Of a stretch of DNA of 64,000 bases, positions 37,635 to 46,920 are shown piece by piece (positions within the stretch are counted from its first letter, which is position 1; each line of letters starts with the position of its first letter). Made by a program: the position numbers and the translations under genes. The stretch spans positions 1 to 64,000 of the forward strand of contig NZ_LXKA01000327.1 of the NCBI RefSeq assembly GCF_001645125.1. The letters run 5' to 3'. This DNA is from Paraburkholderia ginsengiterrae. GTDB taxonomy: Bacteria; Pseudomonadota; Gammaproteobacteria; Burkholderiales; Burkholderiaceae. The notes beneath the pieces were generated by a model. It was not told the origin of the DNA, did no database searches, and worked only from the letters and a program-made list of their open reading frames with translations.

Positions 37635-37941
37635 GTAGTGGTGCCCTCATATCGAACGTTGAATCTGATATGAGGCAATCGCCGCGGTTTGGTTCCGGTC
37701 ACGCGCTTGCTAGTGCTGCATGTTGGCGTGTTTGCTGTAGCCGGGTGCGGTCCGAATGTGTTGCATCGCGGTTTGCGGACCCGCTTCCATGGCATGCACT
37801 GACGGACCGGCCTCGGGCGGTGACGCTCGACCGGGGGATCGAGACATCACCGCCGATGCCGGCGGACACCGGACGATATGCCGGAAGATGTCGACAGCGG
37901 GATAGGGCGCGGGGGCCCCCTATCCGGCAAACGGGCGACTG
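37635..37941. other. 307-bp gap between Rap1a-type and glycine-repeat genes
   Basis: No gene is supported. A hairpin GGATAGGG (37900-37907) / CCCTATCC (37918-37925) lies just after the glycine-repeat gene on its strand, without a T-run; it may be a weak transcript end. The upstream region of the Rap1a-type gene (37635-37900) shows no clear promoter. Confidence 0.5.
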
Positions 37942-38772
37942 CTAATGCCCGTTTCCTCCGCCGTTGCCACCACCGTTACCGCCGCTACCCTTGCCTCCGT
38001 AGCCGCCGCCGAAGCCTCCGCCAAAGCCTCCGCCGAAACCGCCACCGAAGCCGCCGCCAAACCCACCGCCAAAGCCGCCGCCTTTACCGCCACCAGGGCC
38101 GCTTGGGCCGCCGCTGGAACCGCCGCAGCCGCAGCCGCCGCTGCTGCCGCCACCGCTTGAACCGCCACCGCTAGAACCACCACCGCTAGAACCACCGCCG
38201 CTCGAACCACCGCCGCTAGAACCGCCACCGCTTGAACCACCGCCGCTTGAGCCACCACCGCTAGAACCACCGCCGCTGGAACCACCACCGCTCGATCCGC
38301 CGCCACTGCTTCCACCACTATTGCCCTTGCCGCCCGAGCTACCCGATCCGGCTCCGCCAGCGCCACCAGCAGCGCCACCGGCACTTCCGCCGCTGTTCGA
38401 CCCGCCGCTGTTGCCAGAACTCGCCGCGGCGTTGTTGCCGCTGCCACCGCCAAGACGCGTGCATCCGTTGAAGCTGGAGCCGTTACAGTCGTGCGGGTGA
38501 AAGATTGTGGCCGCGTCGTCGGCAGCAGTCGGCTCGCCGGCCGCCGCGCCCGCGGTCAATCCGTCTTGCGCCGCGCCCTCTTCCTGCGCGATGGGGGCCG
38601 CTGCCTGCGCGGCGCTGGCGGGCAGCGGTGCATCGGCGAGCACAACCCACTTGGGGATGACATCCGTCGATGCCGGATACGCGACCTGAGTGGCGAGCGC
38701 AATCACGCCTGCAGCGATTGCCGTGCTCCGGCTGATCCCAAAGTAGTACTGATTGAATATTCTGGTCCTCAT
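37942..38772 (-). CDS. Exported glycine-repeat protein, 276 aa
   Basis: The first about 35 residues look like a signal peptide (FGISRSTAIAAGVIALATQV). A short unique region follows with two Cys (DCNGSSFNGCTRLGG at about 85-99). The rest is almost only Gly, Ser and Asn: about eleven GGGSS units, then CGCGG, and later six GGGF units before a GKGSGGNGGGNGGGNGH end. No enzyme motif is present; a surface or matrix role is a guess. Start at 38772 has GGGAG before it. DNA coding the repeats is itself a minisatellite. Confidence 0.75.
   Translation of the reverse strand: MRTRIFNQYYFGISRSTAIAAGVIALATQVAYPASTDVIPKWVVLADAPLPASAAQAAAPIAQEEGAAQDGLTAGAAAGEPTAADDAATIFHPHDCNGSSFNGCTRLGGGSGNNAAASSGNSGGSNSGGSAGGAAGGAGGAGSGSSGGKGNSGGSSGGGSSGGGSSGGGSSGGGSSGGGSSGGGSSGGGSSGGGSSGGGSSGGGSSGGGSSGGCGCGGSSGGPSGPGGGKGGGFGGGFGGGFGGGFGGGFGGGFGGGYGGKGSGGNGGGNGGGNGH
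38008..38085. repeat. 12-bp repeats encoding GGGF
   Basis: The unit on the minus strand is GGYGGYGGNTTY, about six copies within the glycine-repeat gene. Codons vary at third positions, so selection acts on the protein as well as the DNA. Confidence 0.8.
38146..38310. repeat. 15-bp tandem repeats encoding GGGSS
   Basis: About eleven units of pattern CCRCCRCCGCTNGAA on the plus strand (GGGSS on the minus strand). They differ by single bases only, which favours slippage and length change between strains. Confidence 0.85.
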
Positions 38773-39203
38773 CGCGTCTCTCCCGAGGGAAAACCGGCAC
38801 CGCGCTGCCGCCATCTCTCACACTGAATCTGCGACAGTTGGCCTATTCGTCCGTGGGTCACGCCGCCCCCGGTTCGTCGCGCCGATGCCGGTCAATCACT
38901 CATTGTTGTCTTCCCGGTTGGGCAGCCGGTGTCTGGCTAAGCGTCTCCTCGCGCTTGCCCGCTTCCTTTCCTTTTGGTGGCGCCATTCATTGCGCCGCGT
39001 ATGTTTGGCTTCGAAAGTCTGACCAGTTCATAGCGATATCCATGCCACTGGTCGCAAAACCTTGCGGCAACGGGCTTCGAACAGGGAGGGGCGATGCGGA
39101 TGCTGAAAAAACACCGCAAAACGTTTCGGCGATGAAACGCACGGTCGTTTTGCCGCGTTAAACAGCGCTATTCGTTACACGAGACGCGGTCCCGCGCGGA
39201 TCC
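38773..39203. other. 431-bp gap upstream of glycine-repeat gene and downstream of ABC operon
   Basis: No gene is supported. The glycine-repeat gene promoter must lie here. I see no clear hairpin terminator for the ABC transporter operon that ends at 39204. Confidence 0.5.
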
Positions 39204-41345
39204 CTACGTGTTCTCCGACCCATCGCCGGAGACATTGGCCGACTCGTCGGGCGAAGCGCTTTGCAGCGCCCGTAATTCGGCGGCCGGGATATGGCAGCGG
39301 ATTCGATGCGCGGCCGGACGGGCGGTGTCGCCGGCGTCGAGGAAAGGCGGGTCCTGCTGTTCGCAGATGGCGCCGAGCTTGCGCGGGCAGCGCGTGTGGA
39401 ATACGCAGCCGGACGGCGGCGAGGCAGCGCTCGGCAGATCGCCGGACAGGCGAATGCGGGCCGTGCTCGCGTGTGCGTCGAGCGTCGGTACCGACGACAG
39501 CAATGCTTCCGTATAAGGATGATGTGGGCCGCTGAACACCGCGGCGGCCGGTCCGATTTCCAGCAGCCTGCCGAGATATAGCACGGCGATGCGGTCCGAC
39601 AGATAGCGCACCACATGCAGATCGTGCGAGATGAAAACGTAGCTCACGCCGCGCTCGCGCTGCAGATCGGCGAGCAGGTTGAGAATGGCAGCCTGCACGG
39701 AGACGTCGAGCGCGGAGGTCGGCTCGTCGCACACCACGACGCGCGGCTCGCCGGCGAACGCGCGCGCAATCGCCACGCGCTGCTTGAGTCCGCCGGAGAG
39801 CTGGCGCGTGCGCGAGCCGAGATAGCGTTCCGGCAAACGCACGGCGGCCGTCAGCGTGGCGAGCCGTTCGTCGATCGCCGGGCCGCGCAGCGCGGTGAGG
39901 CGCGACAGCGCGCGGCCAATGAGCCGCTTGACCGAGTGCGAGCGATTGAGCGCGGAGTCCGGATTCTGGAACACGATCTGCAGCGACTTGACCTGCTCGT
40001 CGTTGCGTCGCGTGACGCGCGCGGCGAGCGGCGTGCCGTCGAGTTCGAGCACGCTGCCGGCATCCGGCGTGAGCAGGCCGAGCATCAGCTTGGCGAGCGT
40101 CGTCTTGCCGCTGCCGGATTCGCCGACGAGGCCGAGCGTCTCGCCGCTGGCGAGGTCGATCGAGACGTTGTCGACGGCACGCAGCGGTCCGCCGGACACA
40201 TGAAAGGTCTTCGAGAGTTTCTCCGCGCGCAGCACGCGCGTTGCGGGCTTGCCGTCGACTGGCGTATCGCCACGTTTGGGCAAGGCTTCCGCACTCGCGC
40301 GCGGCAACTCGATCGCGCGTTCGTGGTAGTGGCAGCGCGACATCTGATCGCCATGCGCGGCACTCACGCGGTAAGGCGGCGGCGCGTCGCGGCGGCACCT
40401 GTCGTCGGCGAGGCGGCAGCGCTCCGCGTAGAGGCAGCCCTGCGTGACCGAACCCGGCGAGGGCAGGCTGCCGGCAATCGTATCGAGCCGTTCGGTGTCC
40501 TTGCTGCGCCCGGTCGTGGGCAAGCAGCGCAACAGCCCGACGGTGTACGGATGACGCGGCCGCGCGAACACGTCCTGCGTTGCGCCTTCTTCGACCAGCT
40601 TGCCCGCGTAAAGCACGCCGACGCGCTCGCACATCCGCCCGATGACCGCGAGATTGTGGCTGATGAAGAGCACGGCTGTACCGAGTTCCTCACGCAGCTG
40701 CGCAATGAGGTCGAGCACTTCCGCTTCGACGGTCGCGTCGAGCCCGGTAGTCGGTTCATCGAGAATCAGCAGCGCGGGGTTCGAGGCGAGCGCCATGGCG
40801 ATCACCACGCGCTGCTGCATGCCGCCCGACAATTGATGCGGATAACTATCCATCACGCGCGCCGGTTCGGCGATGCGTACGCGCCGCAGCATCTCGAGCG
40901 TGCGCCGCAGGGCCTCGTCGCGTGCGAGGCCGGTAGCTTCGAATGCTTCGGAGACTTGCCGCGCGATCGTCAGCGACGGATTCAGCGCGCGCCCCGGATC
41001 CTGATAGACCATCGAGATTGCATTGGCGCGCATGGCGCGCAGCGCGTCGGCGTTGAGCTTCTGCACGTCCTCGCCGGCGATGATGACCTTGCCCGCCTTC
41101 ACCTTGCCGTTGCGCGGCAGATAACGCAGCGCGGCCATCGCGACTGTGGACTTGCCGCAACCCGATTCGCCGACGAGGCCGTAGGCTTCGCCGCGCCGCA
41201 CGCGGAACGAGACGTCCTGCAGCACTTCGCGATCGCGTCCGCGTATCCGGTACGTGACCGTCAGGCCGACGACGGTCAGCGCATCCGTGCGATCGCTCTT
41301 CGACATGTCGAAGGCGGGGAACGAGGAGGGCGGCGGGCCGTTCAT
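39204..41345 (-). CDS. Fused peptide-type ABC transporter ATP-binding protein (GsiA-like), 713 aa
   Basis: Two ABC ATPases in one chain, equal to DppD plus DppF. The first half has GLVGESGCGKSTVAM, LSGGMQQRVVIAMALA and ILDEPTTGLD. The second has GLVGESGSGKTTLAK, LSGGLKQRVAIARAF and CDEPTSALD. Each half ends with a Cys-rich oligopeptide tail (TQGCLYAERCRLADDRC; SGCVFHTRCPRKLGAIC), which in this family may carry an iron-sulfur cluster. The ATG overlaps the previous permease stop as ATGA. It powers the importer of the three upstream genes. Confidence 0.93.
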   Translation of the reverse strand: MNGPPPSSFPAFDMSKSDRTDALTVVGLTVTYRIRGRDREVLQDVSFRVRRGEAYGLVGESGCGKSTVAMAALRYLPRNGKVKAGKVIIAGEDVQKLNADALRAMRANAISMVYQDPGRALNPSLTIARQVSEAFEATGLARDEALRRTLEMLRRVRIAEPARVMDSYPHQLSGGMQQRVVIAMALASNPALLILDEPTTGLDATVEAEVLDLIAQLREELGTAVLFISHNLAVIGRMCERVGVLYAGKLVEEGATQDVFARPRHPYTVGLLRCLPTTGRSKDTERLDTIAGSLPSPGSVTQGCLYAERCRLADDRCRRDAPPPYRVSAAHGDQMSRCHYHERAIELPRASAEALPKRGDTPVDGKPATRVLRAEKLSKTFHVSGGPLRAVDNVSIDLASGETLGLVGESGSGKTTLAKLMLGLLTPDAGSVLELDGTPLAARVTRRNDEQVKSLQIVFQNPDSALNRSHSVKRLIGRALSRLTALRGPAIDERLATLTAAVRLPERYLGSRTRQLSGGLKQRVAIARAFAGEPRVVVCDEPTSALDVSVQAAILNLLADLQRERGVSYVFISHDLHVVRYLSDRIAVLYLGRLLEIGPAAAVFSGPHHPYTEALLSSVPTLDAHASTARIRLSGDLPSAASPPSGCVFHTRCPRKLGAICEQQDPPFLDAGDTARPAAHRIRCHIPAAELRALQSASPDESANVSGDGSENT

Positions 41346-42220
41346 CGGTCGAGCACGCCTTGTACGCTGTCGGCGATCAGATTCACGCCGACCACGAGCG
41401 TGGCGCTCGCGCCCGCCGCGAACACCACGGTCCACCATGCGCCGCCTGCCATCAGCGTGTACGACTCGGACAGCGCGAGCCCCCAGTCGGCCGAAGGCGG
41501 CTGAATGCCGAAGCCGAGAAACGATAGCGTGGCGACCGCGAAGATCGCATAGCCGAGCCGCACGGTGGCTTCGACGATGATCGGCGGCAGCACGTTCGGC
41601 AGAATCTCGGCGAACATGATGTACGGCGCGCGCTCACCGCGCAGTTGCGCCGCGGCGACGTAGTCGAGATGCCGCTCGGCGAGCACGGCGGCGCGCACGG
41701 TGCGGGCGGTGATCGGCGTGAACGTGATGCCGATCACGAGGATCACCGTAAAGTTCGACGCGCCGACGGCGGCCAGCGCGAGCAGCGCAACGATGACGAG
41801 CGGCAGCGCGAGCACCGCGTCGATCGCGCGGCCGACCACGTTGTCGACCCAGCCTTCGAAGTAGCCGACGATCAATCCCAGGGCAGTGCCCGCCACCGTG
41901 CCGAGCAGGGTGGCGAGGGGCGCGATGGTGAGAATGTCGCGCGCGCCCACGATTACGCGCGAGAACACGTCGCGGCCGAGTTGATCGGTGCCGAACCAGT
42001 GCGTGCCGTCGGGCGGCGTCAGCGAGTTGAGCGGATCGGACGCGTAGGGATCGATGCGCACAATCCATTGCCCGGCGATGGCGCACACGATCCACCATGT
42101 GACGATCACCACGCCCACCACGAAAGTGGGCGAACGCAGCAGCACGCGCAACTGGTCGAAGCGCGGCTCGCTGGCCGAACGTGAGGTGGGCGGCACGGCT
42201 GGCGGCACGATCGTGCTCAT
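41342..42220 (-). CDS. Peptide-type ABC transporter permease, DppC-like, 292 aa
   Basis: About five to six membrane helices with an N-terminal cytoplasmic start. The family segment IDPYASDPLNSLTPPDGTHW then FGTDQLGRDVFSRVIVGARD is typical of OppC/DppC. The EAA loop near residue 190 reads RGERAPYIMFAEILPNVLPP. The start overlaps the upstream permease stop as ATGA (42217-42220), and its own stop overlaps the ATPase start. Confidence 0.92.
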   Translation of the reverse strand: MSTIVPPAVPPTSRSASEPRFDQLRVLLRSPTFVVGVVIVTWWIVCAIAGQWIVRIDPYASDPLNSLTPPDGTHWFGTDQLGRDVFSRVIVGARDILTIAPLATLLGTVAGTALGLIVGYFEGWVDNVVGRAIDAVLALPLVIVALLALAAVGASNFTVILVIGITFTPITARTVRAAVLAERHLDYVAAAQLRGERAPYIMFAEILPNVLPPIIVEATVRLGYAIFAVATLSFLGFGIQPPSADWGLALSESYTLMAGGAWWTVVFAAGASATLVVGVNLIADSVQGVLDR

Positions 42221-43227
42221 TCGGCGCTCCTTACCCGCAGCCGGGGATTGAGCAGCACGTGCAGCGCATCGGCGGCGAGATTGGCGATGGTGTAGACCAC
42301 GCCGATTGTCAGCACGCCCGCTTCGAGCATCGGAAAGTCCTTGGCCTTGGCGGCGTTGTAGATCAGCGAGCCGATGCCCTGGTAGTGGAACAGTGTCTCG
42401 ACCACCACCAGCCCGCCGATCATGTAGCCGAGCTGGGTGGCGGCGACCGTGATGGTAGGCAGCAGCGCGTTGCGCAACACGTGCCGCCAGATCACGATGC
42501 GGCGTGGCAGGCCTTTGAGAATCGCGGTGCGCGTGTAGTCCGCATCGAGCGCCTCGACGGTGCCGGCGCGCGCCATTCGCGCGATATAGCCGAAGAACAC
42601 CAGCACCAGCGGCAGTACCGGCAGAATCAGATAACGCAGTTGTTCGAGTGCGCTCGCTTCAGGCGGATACGACGCTTCGATCGGCAGCCAGCGCAGCCAC
42701 ACGCCGAACACCAGAATCAGCACGATCGACGACACGAACTCCGGCACCACGGTGGCCGACAAGCCGGCGATGCTGATGGTTCGATCGAGCCAGCGTCCCG
42801 CGTGCATGGCGGACCATACGCCGCCCGCAATGCCGAGCGGCACGACCACAATGAAGGCGAGCATGCCGAGCTTGGCCGAATGCGCGAGCGCGTCGGCGAT
42901 AAACGGCGCGACCGGTTCGCGATACGCATAGGACAGCCCCATGTCGCCGCGCAGGAAATGCGTAATCCACTCGACGTATTGCGTCATGAGCGGACGGTCC
43001 GCGCCGAGCTGATGGTTGAGCGCGGCGACCGCGCGCGCGTCGGCGAGCGGCCCGAGCACCGCGCGGCCGATGTCGCCGGGAAGCAGCTGGCCGCCCGCGA
43101 ACACGATCACCGACAGCAGCCACAGCGTGATCAGCGACAGGCCGACGCGCGTGGCCAGGAAACGTGCGACGCGGCCCGCGTTGCCCTTCGGAACGAATGT
43201 GGCGGAAGGGGGCGCCGTGGTCGACAT
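42217..43227 (-). CDS. Peptide-type ABC transporter permease, DppB-like, 336 aa
   Basis: The first permease of the importer with about six helices. It has the OppB/DppB pattern LLPGDIGRAVLGPLADARAV, the MTQYVEWITHFLRGDMGLSY periplasmic segment and a later ILKGLPRRIVIWRHVLRNAL EAA loop. Start MSTTAPPSATFVPK lies 31 bases after the substrate-binding protein stop, so all four genes form one operon. Confidence 0.92.
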   Translation of the reverse strand: MSTTAPPSATFVPKGNAGRVARFLATRVGLSLITLWLLSVIVFAGGQLLPGDIGRAVLGPLADARAVAALNHQLGADRPLMTQYVEWITHFLRGDMGLSYAYREPVAPFIADALAHSAKLGMLAFIVVVPLGIAGGVWSAMHAGRWLDRTISIAGLSATVVPEFVSSIVLILVFGVWLRWLPIEASYPPEASALEQLRYLILPVLPLVLVFFGYIARMARAGTVEALDADYTRTAILKGLPRRIVIWRHVLRNALLPTITVAATQLGYMIGGLVVVETLFHYQGIGSLIYNAAKAKDFPMLEAGVLTIGVVYTIANLAADALHVLLNPRLRVRSAE

Positions 43228-43257
43228 CGAGCTCTCCTGACGAAGACGCGTGAGTGC

Positions 43258-44922
43258 TTACGCGCTCAGCACCGCGTGGTCGAAATAGAGTTGCGCGAGC
43301 GCGGTGAAGCGCACGCCGTTGACACCCTTGCGCATGGCGATCAGTTGATCGTAGAAGAACGGAATGATGATGGGCGTCTCATCCAGCAGCAGTGTCTGGA
43401 TTTGTCCGGAGATTTTCTTCTGCGAGGCAAGGTCGACCGCCGCCACGAATTGCGCGACCAGTTGATCGTATTGCGGGTTCTTGAAGTGCGCGGCGTTCCA
43501 GGTGCCGGTGCTGGTGAGCGGCGCGTTCAGGAACACGTTCGGCACGCCGCGATGGCCGTAGTCGGTAATGCCGAGCGGCGAGTCCAGCCAATCCGATTTG
43601 CCCGGCGTGCCCGCGCCATAGTAAAGCGACTGACTCTCGACCTTCAGATTGATGCGCACGCCGATGGCCTTTGCCGCGTTCTGCACGACCACCGCGAGAT
43701 CGGGAATCTCCATGTATTTTTCGGTGGTCAGCGTCACGTCGAAGCCGTTCGGCACGCCCGCCTGCGCGAGCAGCTGCTTCGCTTTCGCGATGTCGATCCG
43801 GCGTTGCGGCACGCCCGCATCCGAAGACGGAAACAACGGCGCGAACGGGCTGTCGTTGCCGACCTGCGCGCGGCCCTTGAACAGCCCGCGCACCAGCACG
43901 TCGCGATCGAGCGACAGCGCCAATGCCTGGCGCACTCGCTTGTCCTTGAACAACGGATCGTCGTTGCGCATGTGAATCTGCCGGTGCGCGCTCGACTTCA
44001 CGCCCACCGCCTTGTATTCCGGATTGTTCAGAATGCCGGCGCCGCCCTGCACGGTGAAGGTGCCCATCACATCTGCCTGATGGCCTTGCAGTGCCAACAT
44101 CTGAGCCTGTTCGTCGGCGTAGAACGAGAACTGCACGCGTTGCGGCAGCGCCTTCTCACCCCAGTAATCGGGATTGCGCACGAACGACGCGCCCACCTTC
44201 GCCTGATACTTCTCGAGCTTGAACGGCCCCGTGCCGATGAAGCTCTTTTCATAGCCGCCCGCGTAGTTCGCAGGGAGGATCACGGCGTTGTAATTGTCGG
44301 AGGAAACGTAGTACGGGAAGTTACCGTTGGGCGCATCCAGATGGAACGCGACCGTGTGATCGTCGACCACCTTCGCGCCGCCTTTGGACAGCACGCCCTT
44401 GAGCACCGAGAGCGCCGCGGAACCGCTCGCCGGATCGGCGAGGCGGTCGAATGTGGCGACCACGTCTTTGGCCGTGAACGTCTGGCCGTCGTGGAACTTG
44501 ACGTTCGGGCGCAGGTTGAAGGTCCACACGTCGCCCTTGTCATTCGGTTTCCACGACAAGGCGAGCGCCGGTTTCAGCATGAGCTTTTCGCCGTCGTCAT
44601 CGATCAGGAATTCGCCGGTCTGGTTCAGCAGCGCGAGGCTGGCCGCGTCCGTCACGGTGAGCGGATCGACCGCGCCGGCGGGCGTCAGGTGAGCCACGCG
44701 GATCGTCTGACCAGACGTGGCGGCAGTGCCTTGCGCTCGCGCCCGCGGCGCATTGAGCACGCCGCCGCCCGCGAGCGACAACCCGATCACGCTGGCATAG
44801 CGCAGCAGTTCGCGGCGCGTGATGCGGCCGGCAAGGAATTCGTCGATGGCGTGGTTGCCGTAGGCGTCGGCCGTGCGGCGGGCTGCGTCGAGTGCGAGAA
44901 ATCGGTCCGCGGGAGTCTTCAT
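43258..44922 (-). CDS. Solute-binding protein of peptide-type ABC importer with Tat signal, 554 aa
   Basis: Family 5 extracellular binding protein (dipeptide/nickel/oligopeptide type). The N-terminus is long: RITRRELLRYASVIGLSLAG with Arg36-Arg37 is a twin-arginine signal, cut probably at ARA-Q near residue 63. The mature part begins QTIRVAHLTPAGAVDPLTVT and contains FNLRPNVKFHDGQTF and LALSLDRDVLVRGLFKGRA, the classic SBP_5 segments. Substrate is unknown (peptide, nickel chelate or other). It is the first gene of the operon; start at 44922 is the ATG of the Tat signal. Confidence 0.9.
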   Translation of the reverse strand: MKTPADRFLALDAARRTADAYGNHAIDEFLAGRITRRELLRYASVIGLSLAGGGVLNAPRARAQGTAATSGQTIRVAHLTPAGAVDPLTVTDAASLALLNQTGEFLIDDDGEKLMLKPALALSWKPNDKGDVWTFNLRPNVKFHDGQTFTAKDVVATFDRLADPASGSAALSVLKGVLSKGGAKVVDDHTVAFHLDAPNGNFPYYVSSDNYNAVILPANYAGGYEKSFIGTGPFKLEKYQAKVGASFVRNPDYWGEKALPQRVQFSFYADEQAQMLALQGHQADVMGTFTVQGGAGILNNPEYKAVGVKSSAHRQIHMRNDDPLFKDKRVRQALALSLDRDVLVRGLFKGRAQVGNDSPFAPLFPSSDAGVPQRRIDIAKAKQLLAQAGVPNGFDVTLTTEKYMEIPDLAVVVQNAAKAIGVRINLKVESQSLYYGAGTPGKSDWLDSPLGITDYGHRGVPNVFLNAPLTSTGTWNAAHFKNPQYDQLVAQFVAAVDLASQKKISGQIQTLLLDETPIIIPFFYDQLIAMRKGVNGVRFTALAQLYFDHAVLSA

Positions 44923-45236
44923 CGATGGAGTGTCCAGTCCGTTCTGTTGCCGGTTCTGAAGGGCCGCGCCGGATGCGCGCGACGCGGCGACGGTAGTGCA
45001 GTGTCGAATACGACGATGGGATGCGGGTTCAGTGTAAGCGATTGCTCGTGAATCCGGCACGCTTGCGACGGCGCCGGGTGCCTGGTTGGAGGATAAAAGG
45101 GCCGGTGTGTCTCGTCACCACAACGTTCTGCGAACTCGCCGCGGGTGCGGTGAGCGCAAGCGCTCCGCCACAACGGACGATTCCGCGCCACAACCGCGCC
45201 ATGCTGACCGGGCGCGCCGCGCGGAGGCTGTTGAAT
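44923..45236. other. 314-bp gap between ABC importer operon and nickel permease
   Basis: No gene is supported. It holds the promoter of the importer operon on the minus strand and the end of the nickel permease gene. No clear hairpin terminator is visible. Confidence 0.5.
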
Positions 45237-46256
45237 TTACCGCGCGGCCTCCCCCGGACGCCGCCAGCGATGGAACAGCACCGAGCCGATCCAGCATGCC
45301 ATGAAGACCGCGACGATGCTGTACCCCAGCATGCCGAAATGTTCGTTCACGCCGGCCACCGCATTCCATACGCCGCCACTCAGCCCGAGCTTGTCCGACA
45401 GCAGGCCCAGCGCTTCGATGCCGCCGATGACGATCGCCACCACCGCCGACACGAACGTGATGCTCGCGTTGTAGTAGAGCTTGCGCTTCGGGTCGTCCAT
45501 GGCCCAGCTATAGGCGTGCACCATCAGCACGTTGTCGGTCGAATCGACTAGCGTCATGCCCGCGGTGAAGAGCGCGGGGAACACGAGGATCGAATAGAGC
45601 GGCAGACCTTTGCCGGCTTCGGAGGCGGCGATCGCCAGCAGGCCGATCTCGGTCGCGGTGTCGAAGCCGAGACCAAACAGTACGCCGACGGGATACATGT
45701 GCCAGCTTGCCGTGACGAGCCTGAACAGTGGGCGCAATGCGCGCGACAGCAGGCCAGCGGGCGCAATGGCGTCCGGCGCTTCGCGCGGCGACTCGCCGCT
45801 GCGCTGCACATGGCGATAGTGGCGCCAGACATCGCGCAGGATCACGAGGTTCACGGCGGCCAGCGCCAGCAGGAAAGTCGCCGAAACGAGCGTGCCGATC
45901 GTGCCGCCCATCGCCTTGAAGGTCTCGAAGCGGCCATGCAGCGAGTGCGCGGTCCATGCAATGCCGACCGTCGCCAGAATCACGATGGTCGAGTGCCCCA
46001 GCGAAAATGCCAGCCCGATGCCGAGCGGCCGCCTGCCGGTTTGCATCAGCTTGCGCGTGGCGGCGTCGATCGCGGCGATGTGGTCGGCGTCGACCGCATG
46101 GCGCAGGCCGAAGCCGTAGGCGAGCAATGCGGTGCCCAGCAGCAGCGGGTAGTGGCGAAACGCGATCAGCGCCCACGCCCATGCACCGACATTGGCGGCG
46201 ATCAGAACGGCGTAGAGCGTGAGCAGGCGAGGGCGCAGCGAGGCGGTCGGCGTCAT
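45237..46256 (-). CDS. Nickel/cobalt transporter, NiCoT (HoxN/NixA) family, 339 aa
   Basis: A membrane permease with eight predicted helices. The signature RHAVDADHIAAIDAATRKLM is in helix 2 and IGLAFSLGHSTIVILATVGI in helix 3. FGLGFDTATEIGLLAIAASE and LFTAGMTLVDSTDNVLM complete the four NiCoT motifs. It takes up Ni2+ or Co2+ at high affinity. It follows the His-rich cupin gene with 36 bases between, so they likely share a transcript. Confidence 0.93.
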   Translation of the reverse strand: MTPTASLRPRLLTLYAVLIAANVGAWAWALIAFRHYPLLLGTALLAYGFGLRHAVDADHIAAIDAATRKLMQTGRRPLGIGLAFSLGHSTIVILATVGIAWTAHSLHGRFETFKAMGGTIGTLVSATFLLALAAVNLVILRDVWRHYRHVQRSGESPREAPDAIAPAGLLSRALRPLFRLVTASWHMYPVGVLFGLGFDTATEIGLLAIAASEAGKGLPLYSILVFPALFTAGMTLVDSTDNVLMVHAYSWAMDDPKRKLYYNASITFVSAVVAIVIGGIEALGLLSDKLGLSGGVWNAVAGVNEHFGMLGYSIVAVFMACWIGSVLFHRWRRPGEAAR

Positions 46257-46292
46257 GAATCGCGTGGACGGGTGGTCATGGAGCGAATGGCG

Positions 46293-46808
46293 TTAATGGT
46301 CGTGCGGATGCTTATGGATCGGATCGACCCAGAAAACCGTCTCGGGCTGCTCCACCGCGTCGATGTTCAGATTGACCACGACCGCTTCGTTGTCGCTGCG
46401 CACCAGCACGCATTCGAGCGGGTCGTCGGTGCTCGCGTTGATCTCCTGATGCGGCACATAAGGCGGCACGAAGATGAAGTCGCCCGGTCCGGCCTCGGCG
46501 GTGAATTCCAGATGCTCGCCCCAGCGCATGCGCGCGTGGCCGCGCACCACGTAGATCACGCTTTCCAGTGCGCCGTGATGATGCGCGCCGGTCTTCGCGT
46601 TCGGATGGATCGTGACGGTGCCGGCCCAGATTTTCTGAGCGCCGACCCGCGCCGCGTTGATCGCGGCGGCGCGATTCATGCCCGGCGTTTGCGCGGTGTT
46701 GCTGTCGAGTTGATCGCCCCGGATGACCTTCACGCCGTGCTCGCGCCAATCGACCGGCGCCGCGGGCTGCTCGTTCTTGTAGTGCGGATGTTCGTGTTCC
46801 TGGCTCAT
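46293..46808 (-). CDS. His-rich cupin protein, 171 aa
   Basis: A single cupin barrel at about residues 60-150: TGAHHHGALESVIYVVRGHA gives the first metal motif, and PGDFIFVPPYVPHQEINAST the second. Both ends are His-rich (MSQEHEHPHYKN and PIHKHPHDH), consistent with metal binding. GAGGAG before the ATG is strong. It is directly upstream of the nickel/cobalt permease, so a role in metal handling is inferred; a general cupin oxygenase or isomerase is an alternative. Confidence 0.82.
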   Translation of the reverse strand: MSQEHEHPHYKNEQPAAPVDWREHGVKVIRGDQLDSNTAQTPGMNRAAAINAARVGAQKIWAGTVTIHPNAKTGAHHHGALESVIYVVRGHARMRWGEHLEFTAEAGPGDFIFVPPYVPHQEINASTDDPLECVLVRSDNEAVVVNLNIDAVEQPETVFWVDPIHKHPHDH

Positions 46809-46867
46809 GATGCGTCTCCTCGTGGGCGGGAGTCCCGATGCTCGGCGCGGTGCTGTCGGGCATTTTT

Positions 46868-46885
46868 GCACGTTCAAAAACGTGC
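46868..46885. promoter_or_regulatory. Inverted repeat upstream of cupin/nickel permease genes
   Basis: GCACGTT-CAAA-AACGTGC, perfect 7-bp arms, 60 bases before the cupin ATG on the minus strand. It could be a metal-regulator operator or simply a hairpin. Confidence 0.45.
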
Positions 46886-46920
46886 GTGTGAAGCAGCTCT
46901 GTGTGCAGTGCAGCGGACCA

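Noticed and set aside
37900-37925. GGATAGGG / CCCTATCC hairpin after the glycine-repeat gene
   Set aside because: There is no T-run, so I did not list it as an intrinsic terminator; noted within the gap entry.
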